This document shows positions 29,868 through 39,855 of a stretch of 42,908 nucleotides of DNA, one piece after another (within the stretch, counting starts at the first letter, position 1; each line of letters starts with the position of its first letter). The notes beneath the pieces were generated by a model, which was given only the letters and a program-made list of their open reading frames with translations, ran no database searches and was not told the origin of the DNA. Source of the DNA: Anaerococcus vaginalis (lineage in GTDB: Bacteria; Bacillota; Clostridia; Tissierellales; Peptoniphilaceae); contig NZ_HE978617.1 of the NCBI RefSeq assembly GCF_000307225.1, positions 35,764-78,671 on the forward strand. The letters are read 5' to 3'. The position numbers and the translations under genes are program-made.

Positions 29868-29896
29868 ATTTTAACTTCTATTTTAATCTTTGTCAA
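29868..29896 (-). promoter_or_regulatory. Promoter of metY T-box
   Basis: TTGACA, 17-bp spacer, TAAAAT on the minus strand; start about 29861. Confidence 0.75.
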
Positions 29897-29919
29897 GATA
29901 TTTTAAAAATTTATATATT

Positions 29920-32900
29920 TTAATATTTTTCTTTAAGATTTTCTTTTAAATTTTCTCTTGCTTGGCTCATCATTAATTTTACTCTATTTATTTGATTTAC
30001 CTCGCTTGCTCCTGGATCATAATCTATTGCCACTATATTTGCTTGAGGATAAATTTCCCTAATTTTTTTCATTACTCCCTTTCCAGTTATGTGGTTTGGA
30101 AGGCAACCAAACGGTTGAATACAAACTATATTAGGTGCATCTTGATGGATTAATTCTATCATCTCTCCTGCAAGAAGCCAACCTTCTCCAGCTTGATTTC
30201 CAAGACTTGTAATTTCTTTTGCATATTTTTCTATATCATTTATATAAATTGGTTCAGAAAATCTTTTTGATTTTTTTAAAGCCTTTCTAATAGGTTTTCT
30301 GTAAAATTCTATTGTATTCATAGCAGTTTTCCCAAAAAATGCCTTTATCGGACTTTTGCCATAAAAATCTTTTCTTAATTTTGTATTTGCCAAACAATAC
30401 ATTAAAAAATCTGTCAAATCTGGAACTATTACTTCTGCACCTTCTGCTTCCAAGCTATCTTGAAGATGATTGTTTGCTTCTTGTAAATATTTTACAAGAA
30501 TTTCTCCAACAATTCCTGCTTTAGGTTTTTTGATATCTAAAATTTCTACATCATCAAATTCTTCTACAATTTCTTCTATTATTTTTTTATAAGTTTTTGA
30601 ACTCATAGCATAAATATTTTTACAGCAAATTTCAATCCATTTTTCTTTTAATTTATTTACTTCTCCCTTATTTTTTTCATAAGGTCTTGTTGCATTTGAA
30701 AGTCTATTTATTAAATCTCCCAACAAAATTGATCTGAGTAAATTTATTACAAGCGGAATAGTTGAAATTTTTTTTAAATCAAAACCTGAATGAGATTCTA
30801 TTCCTTGAGCTGAAAGAGCTATGACTGGAATTTGTGGATAGCCTGCATCTTTTAGGGCTTTTCTAATATATCCTACATAATTTGAAGCTCGACATGCCCC
30901 ACCTGTTTGGGTCATAAGAAGAGCTAATTTATTTGTATCATATTTTCCAGAATTTACAGCTTCCATAAGTTGACCAACAACGGTAATTGATGGATAACAT
31001 GAATCATTATTTACGTATTTTAAGCCATTTTCAATTACTTTTTCATCAATTTTATCCAAAAATTCTATATTATATCCAAAGCCTTTAAGTAAACTTTCCA
31101 TAATTTGAAAATGCTCTCTAGCCATTTGTGGAGCAAGAATTGTATAGCCATCTTCTTTCATTTTTTTTGTAAATTCATAATTTTCATATATGATTTTATC
31201 TTTTCTTTTTTTCAAATGAATATTTTCATTTTCTTGTTGGTCAATAGCCTTAATTAATGACCTAAGCCTGATTTTTATTGCTCCAAGATTTGAAACTTCA
31301 TCAATTTTTAATAGGGTATATATTTTTCCACTTGCTTCTAATATATCTTGGACTTGATCAGTTGTTACTGCATCCAATCCACAACCAAATGAATTTAATT
31401 GAACCAATTGAAGGCAAGGATCTTTTCCTACAAATTCTGCTGCCCTATATAGTCTTGCATGATATGACCATTGGTCTAAAACTCTAGTTTTATTTAATAA
31501 ATCTTCTGTAGAATATGCAATTGAATCTTCAGATAAAACCGGAATTCTCATCGACTCAATCAAATCTGCAATCCCATGATTTATTTCTGGATCAATATGG
31601 TAAGGACGACCTGCAAGAACTATGGCATTTTTTTATTTACATGGACATATTCTAAAATTTCCCTGCCCTTTTTTCTTATATCTTCATGGTAGTCGGCTTG
31701 TTTTTGCCAAGCATTTTTTCCGGCATTTATTATTTGATTTTTCTTTAAAATAAATCCATTATGCTCATAGCCTTCAAAAACTTCAACTAGCCTATTGCAA
31801 ATTATTTTTTCAGATTCAAAAGAAAGGTAAGGTGCCATATATTTTATTTTTTTATTCCGTCGACATTATTTTCAATTACATCTGGATATCCTGAAACAAC
31901 TGGACAATTCATATGGTTTTGTGCCTTATCAAATTGCTTGTATTCATAAAAAATTGCTGGATAAAAAATCATATCTATATCTTTTTCAAGTAGGTTTTCA
32001 ATATGACCATGGGCAATTTTTGCAGGATAGCAGGCAGTTTCTGATGAAATTGTTGCAATTCCTTTTTCATAAATTTTTCTGTTTGATTCATCTGACAAAA
32101 CAACGTCAAAGCCAAGAGATGTGAAAAATTCATGCCAGAAAGGATAATCTTCATACATATTTAAAACTCTTGGAAGTCCAACTTTTCCAAAAATATTTTT
32201 TTCTCCTAAAGTTTTTCTATCAAACAAAAGTTTATTTTTAAATTTGTACATATTAAGATTTGCCAAAGTTTCTTCTTTTTTTACTCCAGCTCCTCTTTCG
32301 CACCTATTTCCAGTTATAAATCTTGATTCATCTGGAAAAATATTTATTTGTAGGGAGCAATTATTTGTACATCTTCCACACCTTGTAGATTTTTGTGTAT
32401 AGGTAAAATCATCTATTTCTTTTTCTGATAAAATTTTTGAATGGCCAGTTGATTTTTCTTTTGAAATCAAGGCCATGCCCATAGCCCCCATAAGGCCCGA
32501 AATTTCTGGTCTGGTTACATCACGAGCTGATAATTTTTCAAAAGCTCTTAAAATTGCATCGCCATAAAAAGTTCCACCTTGGACAACTATATTTTTTCCC
32601 AAAGATTTTGGATCACGAATTTTTATAACTTTTTGGATAGCATTTTTTATTACAGAATAACAAAGACCTGCTGCTATGTCTGAAACATCTGCTCCCTCTT
32701 TTTGAGCTTGTTTTACTTTTGAATTCATAAAAACTGTGCATCTTGAACCCAAATCCGCTGGATTTTTGGCAAAAAGTGCCTTTTCTTGAAATTCTTTTAC
32801 AGAAAGTCCTACACTTTTGGCAAAAGTCGACAAAAATGAGCCACAACCTGATGAACATGACTCATTTAATTGGATTGAATCGATTATTCCATCACGAATG

Positions 32901-34183
32901 TGCATAGCCTTCATATCTTGACCACCAATATCCAAAATAAAGTCTACATTTGGATTAAAAAATTTTGCTGCAGAATAATGGGCTATGGTTTCAACCTCAC
33001 CATTGTCGATGTGAAGAGCCTTTCTTATAAATTCTTCTCCATATCCACAAATTCCTGATGAAACTATGCGAGAATTTTTTGAGATTTTTTTGTAAGCATC
33101 TTTTAACATAGAAATTACAACTTCAAGAGGTCTGCCCAAATTCATCCTATAATCTTGGTATAAAATTTCATTATTTTTGCTAAGTAGTACTATCTTTGAC
33201 GTAGTAGAGCCTGCATCAATTCCAAGAAAAATTTCTCCGTCATAATCTTCAATATTTTTATATTTTATTAAATTTGTCTTGTGTTTTTCCTTAAATTCTT
33301 GGTAATCTCTTTCATTTTCAAAAAGTTTTTCCATATTTTTGGTCATTTCCATATCAACTTTTTTATCTTCTTCCAAAGATTTTATAAGAGATTTGTAGGA
33401 AATTTTTTCTTCATTTTCGGATAAAATTGCTGCACCCTTTGCTACATAAAGCTCGGCATCTTCTGGAATATAAAAATTATTTTCTTCTTCTCCCAAAGTT
33501 TCAATAAATCTATCTCTCAAAGATTTCAAAAAATGAAGAGGCCCTCCCAAAAAAGTTATATTACCTTTTATAGGTCTTCCACAAGCAAGATTTGAAATTG
33601 TTTGGTTTACTACTGATTGAAAAACTGAAATTGCTATATCTTCCCTGCTTGCCCCTTGATTTATTAGAGCTTGGATATCAGTTTTTGCAAAAACCCCACA
33701 GCGACTTGCAATCGGATAAATTTTTTTGTAATTTTTACTTAAATCATTCAAACCCGTAGCATCTGTATCAAGAAGAGTTGCCATTTGATCAATAAAAGCA
33801 CCAGTCCCACCAGCACAAATTGAATTCATTCTTTGCTCAACAGAACCCTTTAGATAAGTTATTTTTGAATCCTCACCACCAAGTTCAATTATTACATCAG
33901 TTTGAGGAATAAATTTTTTTATCGCCTTTGTTTCAGCAATAACTTCCTGAACAAAATTAATTCCCAAATATTTTTCAACAAACATTCCACCAGAGCCTGT
34001 AACATTTACAGTAAGATAATCATCTTTAAATCTATCATAAGCCTCAAGTAAAACATTAGTAACTGTTTTCTTTACATCTGATTTATGTCGCCTATAAACT
34101 GAATAAAGAGTATTAAAATTATCATCAGTAATAACAATTTTTACAGTTGTAGAACCGACATCAAGTCCCATATGTAAATTCAT
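29920..34183 (-). pseudogene. Acyl-CoA dehydratase activase-related protein, broken by two frameshifts
   Basis: Three fragments together make a protein of about 1,420 residues, the usual size of this family. Fragment one (34183-31844) has two ASKHA ATPase domains (LDVGSTTVKIVITDD and LGIDAGSTTSKIVL). Their cysteines lie in NSICAGGTGAF and NESCSSGCGSF, and a C-R-C-T-N-N-C cluster follows. The middle (31838-31620) and the last (31563-29920) continue a DUF2229 and a dehydratase-like domain, with the signature AIVLAGRPYHIDPEINHG spanning the second break. Both breaks fall in A7 runs (31847-31853, 31628-31634) and one added base restores the frame. It is either a decaying gene or a sequence artefact. 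Confidence 0.85.
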
Positions 34184-34365
34184 ACATTTTCCTTTCCTAT
34201 ATTACAATATATTAAAATAGAGCCCTAAGCCCTAGATTCTAAATTTATATAATTTTTCAAAAATAATATTCAAAAATTACTCAACTTGTATTAATTTATG
34301 ATAGGACAAAAAAGAAAAATTTTCAAGGATTATTTAGAAATTGTTTCTATAAAATATAAAAATAA

Positions 34366-34440
34366 ACAAAAAAATAACCTTCATAAATGAGATAAACCCT
34401 TAATCCATATTCTGGATTTTGGGCTTATCTCAAAAGAAGG
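34366..34440 (-). terminator. Long hairpin terminator after the isochorismatase-family gene
   Basis: Minus strand: GAGATAAGCCC...GGGTTTATCTC with an inner AATCCA/TGGATT stem, and flanking GAAGCCTTC/GAAGGTT pairs, followed by seven T. The stem is unusually long (about 25 bp interrupted) for a terminator. Confidence 0.7.
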
Positions 34441-34444
34441 CTTC

Positions 34445-35050
34445 TTATTTTCTTAAATCCTTTACCATTTTAGAAATTTCTTTAAAATTTTCATCCTTTG
34501 CATTGCTTGCCAAATCAAACATTATCATTTCTGTATTTACAAGACTTGCTCCCATATCAGATATAGCCTTTAGACCCAATTTTTTTTGTTGTTCATTAAA
34601 ACTTGATACAGCATCTTCAACAACAAAAACCTTGTAGCCTTCAAACAAAAGTCTTCTTACAGTTTGGTAAACACAAATGTGAGTTTCAGCTCCAGTTATC
34701 ACTACATTTGTAATCTTATTTTCTTTCAAAAATGAAAAAACTTCATCTGTTATGGCATCAAAACTTGTTTTTGAAAAAATACACTCATCATCAAGATTTT
34801 CTTTTATTTCACTTACACTTTGACCCAGACCTTTTGGATATTGTTCAGTTGCAATTTTTTTGATTCCATACATTTCAAAAACTTTCAAAAGTGTTTTTGA
34901 ATTTTTAATTATTTTATCTGAACCATAAATTGCAGGCATCAATTTTTCTTGCAAATCAATCACCAATAAAATAGTATTTTCCTTATTATCATAAGTTTTT
35001 GTTTCAAAATTATATCCTTCAATATAAAAATTTCCTATTTCTCTTTCCAT
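34445..35050 (-). CDS. Isochorismatase-family cysteine hydrolase
   Basis: A 201-residue protein. The catalytic triad is visible: Asp in LLVIDLQEKLMPAI (about 32), a Lys in the IFSKTSFDAI region, and Cys in ITGAETHICVYQTVR (about 125). It belongs to the isochorismatase-like hydrolase/nicotinamidase family, which hydrolyses isochorismate, nicotinamide or similar amides. The 'EQYPKGLGQ' motif is common to the YcaC-like subgroup. Substrate unknown. It overlaps the radical SAM gene by about 16 nt. Confidence 0.87.
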   Translation of the reverse strand: MEREIGNFYIEGYNFETKTYDNKENTILLVIDLQEKLMPAIYGSDKIIKNSKTLLKVFEMYGIKKIATEQYPKGLGQSVSEIKENLDDECIFSKTSFDAITDEVFSFLKENKITNVVITGAETHICVYQTVRRLLFEGYKVFVVEDAVSSFNEQQKKLGLKAISDMGASLVNTEMIMFDLASNAKDENFKEISKMVKDLRK

Positions 35051-35958
35051 AAATCCCCCTGATTTTTATTTCCATCCTTTAATTTTTTATCAATTGTAGA
35101 TAAAACTTTTGCCTTGTTTTTTGACCATATTGGCCAAATAATCCTATCACGACGCCCATCTCCGGTTAATCTTTGGACGACTATTTTGGGATCTAAGCTT
35201 TCCAAAATAAGTATAACACAATCAACAAACTCATCCAAAGTCATCTTAAATTCATTTGTGTTTTTCAAATAATAATCATAAATTCTGGAACCTTTTTCAA
35301 TATAAAGATTGTGAATTTTAATGCCCCAAAATTTACTCTCATTTATATAAGAAATCGCCCTTAAATAATCATCTAAATTTTCATTTGGAAGTCCGATAAT
35401 AAGGTGAGCCAAAGTTTTTATATTTTTTTCTTTTAATTTCAAAAGTCCCTCATCAAATTCCTTGTGAGAATAACCCCTATTTATAAATTCAATAGATTTT
35501 TCATTTACAGACTGAAGACCAAGCTCTACAATAAGAAAAGTTTTTTTATTTATTTCATCAAGTAGATCAATTACTTCGTCTGATAAACAATCTGCACGAG
35601 TTGCAATCGAAAGACCCATTATTTTTGGATTATTTATAGCCTCATAAAATAATTTTTTAATATTTTCAAAATCACCATAAGTTGAAGTAAAGTTTTGAAA
35701 ATATGCCATATATCCTTCACTTCTGTTTTCTTTTTTTAATCTTTCTATTTGAAAATCAATTTGCCTATCTAAATTATCAAATTTCGTAAAATCTCCTGCC
35801 CCGTTTTCAGAACAATAAATGCAACCCAAATTTGAAAGAGTTCCATCCCTATTTGGACAAGTAAAATTTCCATCGAGAGGAAGTTTTATAATTTTTTTAT
35901 TAAATTTTTTCTTAAAATAGGAATCAACATCCCTATATCTTTTTTTATTTATTTCCAT
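35035..35958 (-). CDS. TIGR01212-type radical SAM protein (YhcC-like)
   Basis: A 307-residue radical SAM enzyme. The iron-sulfur cluster cysteines are in FTCPNRDGTLSNLGCIYCSE (CX12-13CX2C, longer than the normal CxxxCxxC, as in this family). Other features are 'LIVELGLQSVNEKSIEFINR' and the conserved C-terminal 'LDPKIVVQRLTGDG'. The reaction is not established; related YhcC/TIGR01212 proteins are widespread in Firmicutes. Coupled to the hydrolase gene. Confidence 0.9.
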   Translation of the reverse strand: MEINKKRYRDVDSYFKKKFNKKIIKLPLDGNFTCPNRDGTLSNLGCIYCSENGAGDFTKFDNLDRQIDFQIERLKKENRSEGYMAYFQNFTSTYGDFENIKKLFYEAINNPKIMGLSIATRADCLSDEVIDLLDEINKKTFLIVELGLQSVNEKSIEFINRGYSHKEFDEGLLKLKEKNIKTLAHLIIGLPNENLDDYLRAISYINESKFWGIKIHNLYIEKGSRIYDYYLKNTNEFKMTLDEFVDCVILILESLDPKIVVQRLTGDGRRDRIIWPIWSKNKAKVLSTIDKKLKDGNKNQGDLWKEK

Positions 35959-35978
35959 AATTTTATTTTACTTTTATA

Positions 35979-36009
35979 TAAAAAAAAGACACCCTCTGGT
36001 GTCTTTTTG
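35979..36009 (-). terminator. Terminator of the rpsF-ssb-rpsR operon
   Basis: AAAAAGACACC pairs with GGTGTCTTTTT around AGAG; eight T follow on the minus strand. Confidence 0.88.
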
Positions 36010-36042
36010 CTTGCTTATTGAAAGTTTATATTCTATTTATCT

Positions 36043-36267
36043 TTAATTGTCTTCGTATGGCAATAAAGCTACTTGTCTAGCTCTTTTGATTGCTCTTGTG
36101 ATTTCTCTTTGATGTTTCGCATTTAGTCCTGTAACTCTTCTTGGAAGGATTTTTCCTCTATCAGAAATAAATCTTTTTAGAGTTTCAATATCCTTGTAAT
36201 CAATTACTTTTGAAGGGTCTTTGACAAATGGATCGACTTTTTTTCTTGGTCTGAAATTTCTACGCAT
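36043..36267 (-). CDS. rpsR: Ribosomal protein S18
   Basis: A 74-residue protein: [20 protein letters not shown], '[20 protein letters not shown]', '[20 protein letters not shown]', the full S18 signature. S18 pairs with S6 in the small-subunit platform. It is last in the rpsF-ssb-rpsR operon. Confidence 0.97.
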   Translation of the reverse strand: MRRNFRPRKKVDPFVKDPSKVIDYKDIETLKRFISDRGKILPRRVTGLNAKHQREITRAIKRARQVALLPYEDN

Positions 36268-36283
36268 TTTATCCTCCTAATAC

Positions 36284-36814
36284 CTAGAAAGGAATTCTTC
36301 CGTCGTCTTCAATTTCTGTAAAATCATCGTCAAAAAAGTCATCATTATTGTTTATGTTTTGATTGTTATTTTGTTGGAAATTATTTGAATTGTTGTAAGG
36401 ATTATCTTGGTTCATATTTGCAAAACCATTATCTTGATTCATAGGATTATTATTCATATTTGAATATTGACCTTCTGATCTTGATTCCAAAAACTCAACT
36501 CTGTCTGCAACAATATCTGTTGTGTAGACCATTTTTCCATCTTTGTCTTGGTAAGATCCTGTTTGGATTCTACCATCTATCGCACATTGATTTCCTTTTT
36601 TTAGATATCTTGATACATTTTCAGCTTGCACTCCCCATACTGTAATTCTTGGAAAATCAGCTGTTGGACGATTCATTGATTCCATTTCTTGTCGTTTTTG
36701 TTTACTTAAACCTCTATCAACTGCTAAAGAAAAACTAACAACCGCTTGTCCTTGTTGAGTGTATCTCAAATCTGGATCCTTTGTTAATCTTCCTATAAGA
36801 AAAACTTTATTCAT
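36284..36814 (-). CDS. ssb: Single-stranded DNA-binding protein (host)
   Basis: A 176-residue SSB: an OB-fold of about 110 residues (MNKVFLIGRLTKDPDLRYTQ; 'RITVWGVQAENVSRYLKKGN'), a long Asn/Gln-rich linker and an acidic tip ending EDDGRIPF. It lies between rpsF and rpsR, the conserved operon order. It binds the single strands exposed in replication, recombination and repair, and recruits partners through its tip. Confidence 0.97.
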   Translation of the reverse strand: MNKVFLIGRLTKDPDLRYTQQGQAVVSFSLAVDRGLSKQKRQEMESMNRPTADFPRITVWGVQAENVSRYLKKGNQCAIDGRIQTGSYQDKDGKMVYTTDIVADRVEFLESRSEGQYSNMNNNPMNQDNGFANMNQDNPYNNSNNFQQNNNQNINNNDDFFDDDFTEIEDDGRIPF

Positions 36815-37108
36815 TTAGTCCTCTTTTCTGATTACCATGTATCTAAGAATTAAATCAGATATTCTAAGTCTTCTTTCAAATTCTTTGATGTGGTCACCAC
36901 TAGCTTTAAAATCAACTATATAATAATATCCTTCTTTGATGTAGTTGATTTCGTATGCAAGTTTTCTTTTTCCCCAGTCATCTACAGATTCAACTTCTCC
37001 ACTATCAGCTATAATGCCTTTGAAGATTTCTAAAGATTTATTTCTTTCTTCATCTGAAACTTCTGGTTTGTAAATCAATACTGCTTCGTAGTTATTCATC
37101 TTATTCAC
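36815..37108 (-). CDS. rpsF: Ribosomal protein S6
   Basis: A 97-residue protein with the S6 pattern (MNNYEAVLIYKPEVSDEERN; 'VESVDDWGKRKLAYEINYIKEG'; 'YYIVDFKASGDHIKEFERRL'; 'RISDLILRYMVIRKED'). First gene of the operon. Follows a leader with inverted-repeat structure. Confidence 0.97.
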   Translation of the reverse strand: MNKMNNYEAVLIYKPEVSDEERNKSLEIFKGIIADSGEVESVDDWGKRKLAYEINYIKEGYYYIVDFKASGDHIKEFERRLRISDLILRYMVIRKED

Positions 37109-37189
37109 CTCCCTTTGGTCTTTGACCCCGATCTATTGTCGGAGTAGAGAATTCTTATCTATGTTACTATAAAAAGTTGTAAAAGTCAA
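37109..37189 (-). promoter_or_regulatory. rpsF promoter and candidate S6:S18 leader
   Basis: TTGACT, 17-bp spacer, TAACAT (37161-37189) drive rpsF. The leader contains a CTCCGA/TCGGGG stem and a GGTC-AAA-GACC hairpin immediately before the ribosome site. These could form the autoregulatory S6:S18-binding leader known in bacteria; the identification is tentative. Confidence 0.5.
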
Positions 37190-37266
37190 TTATTTTTCCA
37201 AAATAAATTCCCTAATTTTTTTTATTTTTCAAAAAATTTTTTTTATTTTTTTAAAAAAATAAGAAA

Positions 37267-37941
37267 TTATTTTCTGTAATTTTCCATCATATTTTCAAAA
37301 ACTTCTGCGGATGATGGGGCTGTGTAGGAAATTGCATTTGCTCCAGCTTCTATTGTTTTTAAAATTGATTCAGGCTTTTTACCACCTGTTGCTATAATTG
37401 GAAATTCATCTCCAACTAATTTTCTAATTTCGCTAACAAGCTCTGGTGTTTTTGGTCCACCTGATATATTTAAAATTTCTGCACCAGATTCTATTTTTCC
37501 AATTACATCATCCTTAAAGCCAGTTACAGTTGCTATTACTGGAATATCTACAAATTCTGAAATTGCTTTTATATCTTTATTTGGAATTGGAGAATTAACT
37601 ACAACTCCATAAGCCCCCTCAAGCTCTGCATCAAAAGCTATATATTTTGACCTTGCTCCTTGAGTTGTTCCTCCACCAACTCCAATAAAACAAGGAACAG
37701 ATGCAGTCGAAATAATTGATTGGGCAATTGTATTTTGTGGAGTGTAAGGATAAACCGCCATAATAGAATCAGCATTTGTATTTCTAATTATGGCAAGGTC
37801 CGTTGTAAACAAAAGAGATTTTATTCTTTTTTCGTAGATTTTAATTCCACTTGCTCTATAAATTTCCTCTGGCACTGTTATAAATGATTTTCTTAATTTT
37901 GAATGTACTTGAGGTACAAATTTTTTCTTCTTTTCTTCCAT
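37267..37941 (-). CDS. TIM-barrel protein of uncertain reaction
   Basis: A 224-residue alpha/beta-barrel protein. Repeated beta-alpha units carry Gly/Ser-rich phosphate-binding motifs, such as 'PCFIGVGGGTTQGARSKYI', 'GAEILNISGGPKTPELV' and 'FPIIATGGKKPESILKTIEA'. It resembles KDPG-aldolase/IMP-dehydrogenase-like barrels, and similar proteins are often named hydrolase. The substrate cannot be inferred. AAAAGGAG precedes the ATG; the gene directly follows the broken GH13 gene. Confidence 0.7.
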   Translation of the reverse strand: MEEKKKKFVPQVHSKLRKSFITVPEEIYRASGIKIYEKRIKSLLFTTDLAIIRNTNADSIMAVYPYTPQNTIAQSIISTASVPCFIGVGGGTTQGARSKYIAFDAELEGAYGVVVNSPIPNKDIKAISEFVDIPVIATVTGFKDDVIGKIESGAEILNISGGPKTPELVSEIRKLVGDEFPIIATGGKKPESILKTIEAGANAISYTAPSSAEVFENMMENYRK

Positions 37942-37956
37942 AAATATCTCCTTTTT

Positions 37957-39017
37957 TTATATTTTATATTTTTTAATTGGACAAGTAAAAACAATAGACT
38001 CGTAAGCTCTTAAACTTATGCTTTTAAACATTTCTCTTTTTGAAATATTGCCAATTAAAAAATTTGCTCTTTTGCTATCAAAAAAATTCTGGCAAATTTA
38101 TAAAAATATCCTTTTGTGATAAGTTATTTAAAATTACCAAAGCCCTACCATCCTTATAATAAAAATAAGAAAGTATATCCTCATTTTTAAAATTTAAAGG
38201 AAAATATTCCTCTTTTAAGATATCAATATAATCATATCTTATTAAAAAAATTTTCCTATAAAAATCAAAAATCTCCTTTCTTGTAGAAAAATCTATTTCC
38301 TTTACAAAATATAAGATTTCCTCCCCCTCTTTTATATAAATATTATCAGACCTTATTATAGATATAATAGCCATAAGTTTTGAACAATTTATGTAAAAAT
38401 GCTTAAAATCCAAAAAATCTTGGCAAAAAAATCCAAAATCTTTGTTAAGGGCAAAAGAAAAATCATTTTTATTTTCACCTAGAATATATTTTCTAAAATT
38501 TATGTTTTTATAGTTTTTTTCAAAAGATAGGTCAACATATCCATCGAAAATATCATATCTTTTTCCTTTTTTGTATTTAAAATAAATTTTACATCCTTGT
38601 AGATGTTTTTTAAGGATGAAATATTTTCTTCAAAAATTTTTTGAGAATTTGAAAAATCATCCAAGATAAAACCATAAATTCCCTTATTAATCCAAAAATT
38701 TAAAATCGAATGTATGGTGTTTTTGCTTATTTTTTAATTTTGCTTAAATCAAGCCTTAAAAAAATTTCAAGAGAAAGGTCGTGAGCCTTTAATATTTGAT
38801 TTTCAAAATCTTGACTCTGACCCAAATTTTCATTTATTTGGGAAAAATCTAAAAAATCTCCATCTATTTTGAAAATATCTTCGATTATTATATAATCTAT
38901 TCCCAAAATTTTTCCAATCATAAATCTTTTGTCAAGATCATATATATCGATAAAGCCCAAATTCGATTCATCTTTATTTAATTTTTTTGGATAAGTCCTA
39001 TAAAAAATTTCTCCCAT
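37957..39017 (-). pseudogene. Decayed GH13 (alpha-glucosidase-like) gene
   Basis: Two long fragments (39017-38727; 38413-38078) and reading between and after them give one frameshifted gene. It starts with GH13-like text (GEIFYRTYPKKLNKDESNLG, 'YDLDKRFMIGKILGIDYIII') and reaches a domain with 'FWINKGIYGFILDDFSNSQK', which resembles the nucleophile-Asp region, and a C-terminal 'NFLIGNISKREMFKSISLRAY'. Frame breaks: T6 at 38730-38735, T6 at 38567-38572, and A7 at 38080-38086. Catalytic barrel sequence is also missing, about 350 codons against the usual 550. Non-functional. Confidence 0.65.
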
Positions 39018-39114
39018 AATTTTTCCTCATAATCATTATATTTTTTAAGTTGAAATATTCAAAAGAATTGATTAAAGAGTATAATCATCAAATAAGAAAA
39101 TAGAAAGGAAAAAT

Positions 39115-39855
39115 ATGTTAGAGCTTAAAAATATTAGTAAAATTTATAAAACAGGAGAAAATATTCAAAAAGCTCTTGATGATATAAGTATTTCATTTAG
39201 AAAAAATGAATTTGTTTCGATTCTTGGCCCATCTGGTGGTGGAAAAACTAGCCTTTTAAATATAATTGGTGGCCTTATGAATTATACATCAGGAGATTTA
39301 ATTATAGACGGACGCTCCACCAAAAAATTTAAGGATAGGGACTGGGATTATTATAGAAATAGGTCAGTTGGTTTTGTTTTTCAATCTTATAACCTAATTG
39401 GCCACCAAAATATTTTAAAAAATGTAGAACTTGCCTTGACTCTTTCTGGAGAAAAAAAAGATTTAAGGGAAGATTTGGCAAAAAAAGCCTTGGAAAGGGT
39501 CGGACTTTCCAATCATATTTACAAAAAACCTGCCCAATTATCTGGAGGACAAATGCAAAGAGTTGCAATCGCTCGTGCCCTTGTAAATAATCCAGAAATA
39601 ATCCTAGCAGATGAGCCGACTGGAGCTTTAGATACTGAAACTTCAAAAGAAATTATGGATTTATTGAAAGAAGTTGCCAAGGATAGGCTTGTAATTATGG
39701 TAACTCACAATCCCAATTTGGCTGAAAAATATTCTACAAGAATTGTAAGATTAAAAGATGGGAAAATTTTATCAGATTCAAATCCTTTTGAAGAAGAAAA
39801 ACAAAAGATGAATTTAAAACAAAAAAATTATCTCTCTCCCTTCCAACTGCCTTGA
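39115..39855 (+). CDS. ABC transporter ATPase (MacB/LolD-like), N-terminal half of a fused transporter
   Basis: A 246-residue ATPase: Walker [11 protein letters not shown]-loop [11 protein letters not shown], signature [11 protein letters not shown], Walker [12 protein letters not shown], His in VTHNPN. The frame ends in LSPFQLP right after an A7 run (39821-39827). In the other frame the sequence [20 protein letters not shown] continues into a permease, so an ATPase-permease fusion is likely the original gene. ATPase part intact. AAAGGAAAAAT precedes the ATG. Confidence 0.88.
   Translation: MLELKNISKIYKTGENIQKALDDISISFRKNEFVSILGPSGGGKTSLLNIIGGLMNYTSGDLIIDGRSTKKFKDRDWDYYRNRSVGFVFQSYNLIGHQNILKNVELALTLSGEKKDLREDLAKKALERVGLSNHIYKKPAQLSGGQMQRVAIARALVNNPEIILADEPTGALDTETSKEIMDLLKEVAKDRLVIMVTHNPNLAEKYSTRIVRLKDGKILSDSNPFEEEKQKMNLKQKNYLSPFQLP

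Noticed and set aside
37190-37266. Homopolymer-rich stretch upstream of rpsF as a regulatory element
   Set aside because: Only A/T runs and no dyad or repeat beyond the rpsF promoter could be seen.
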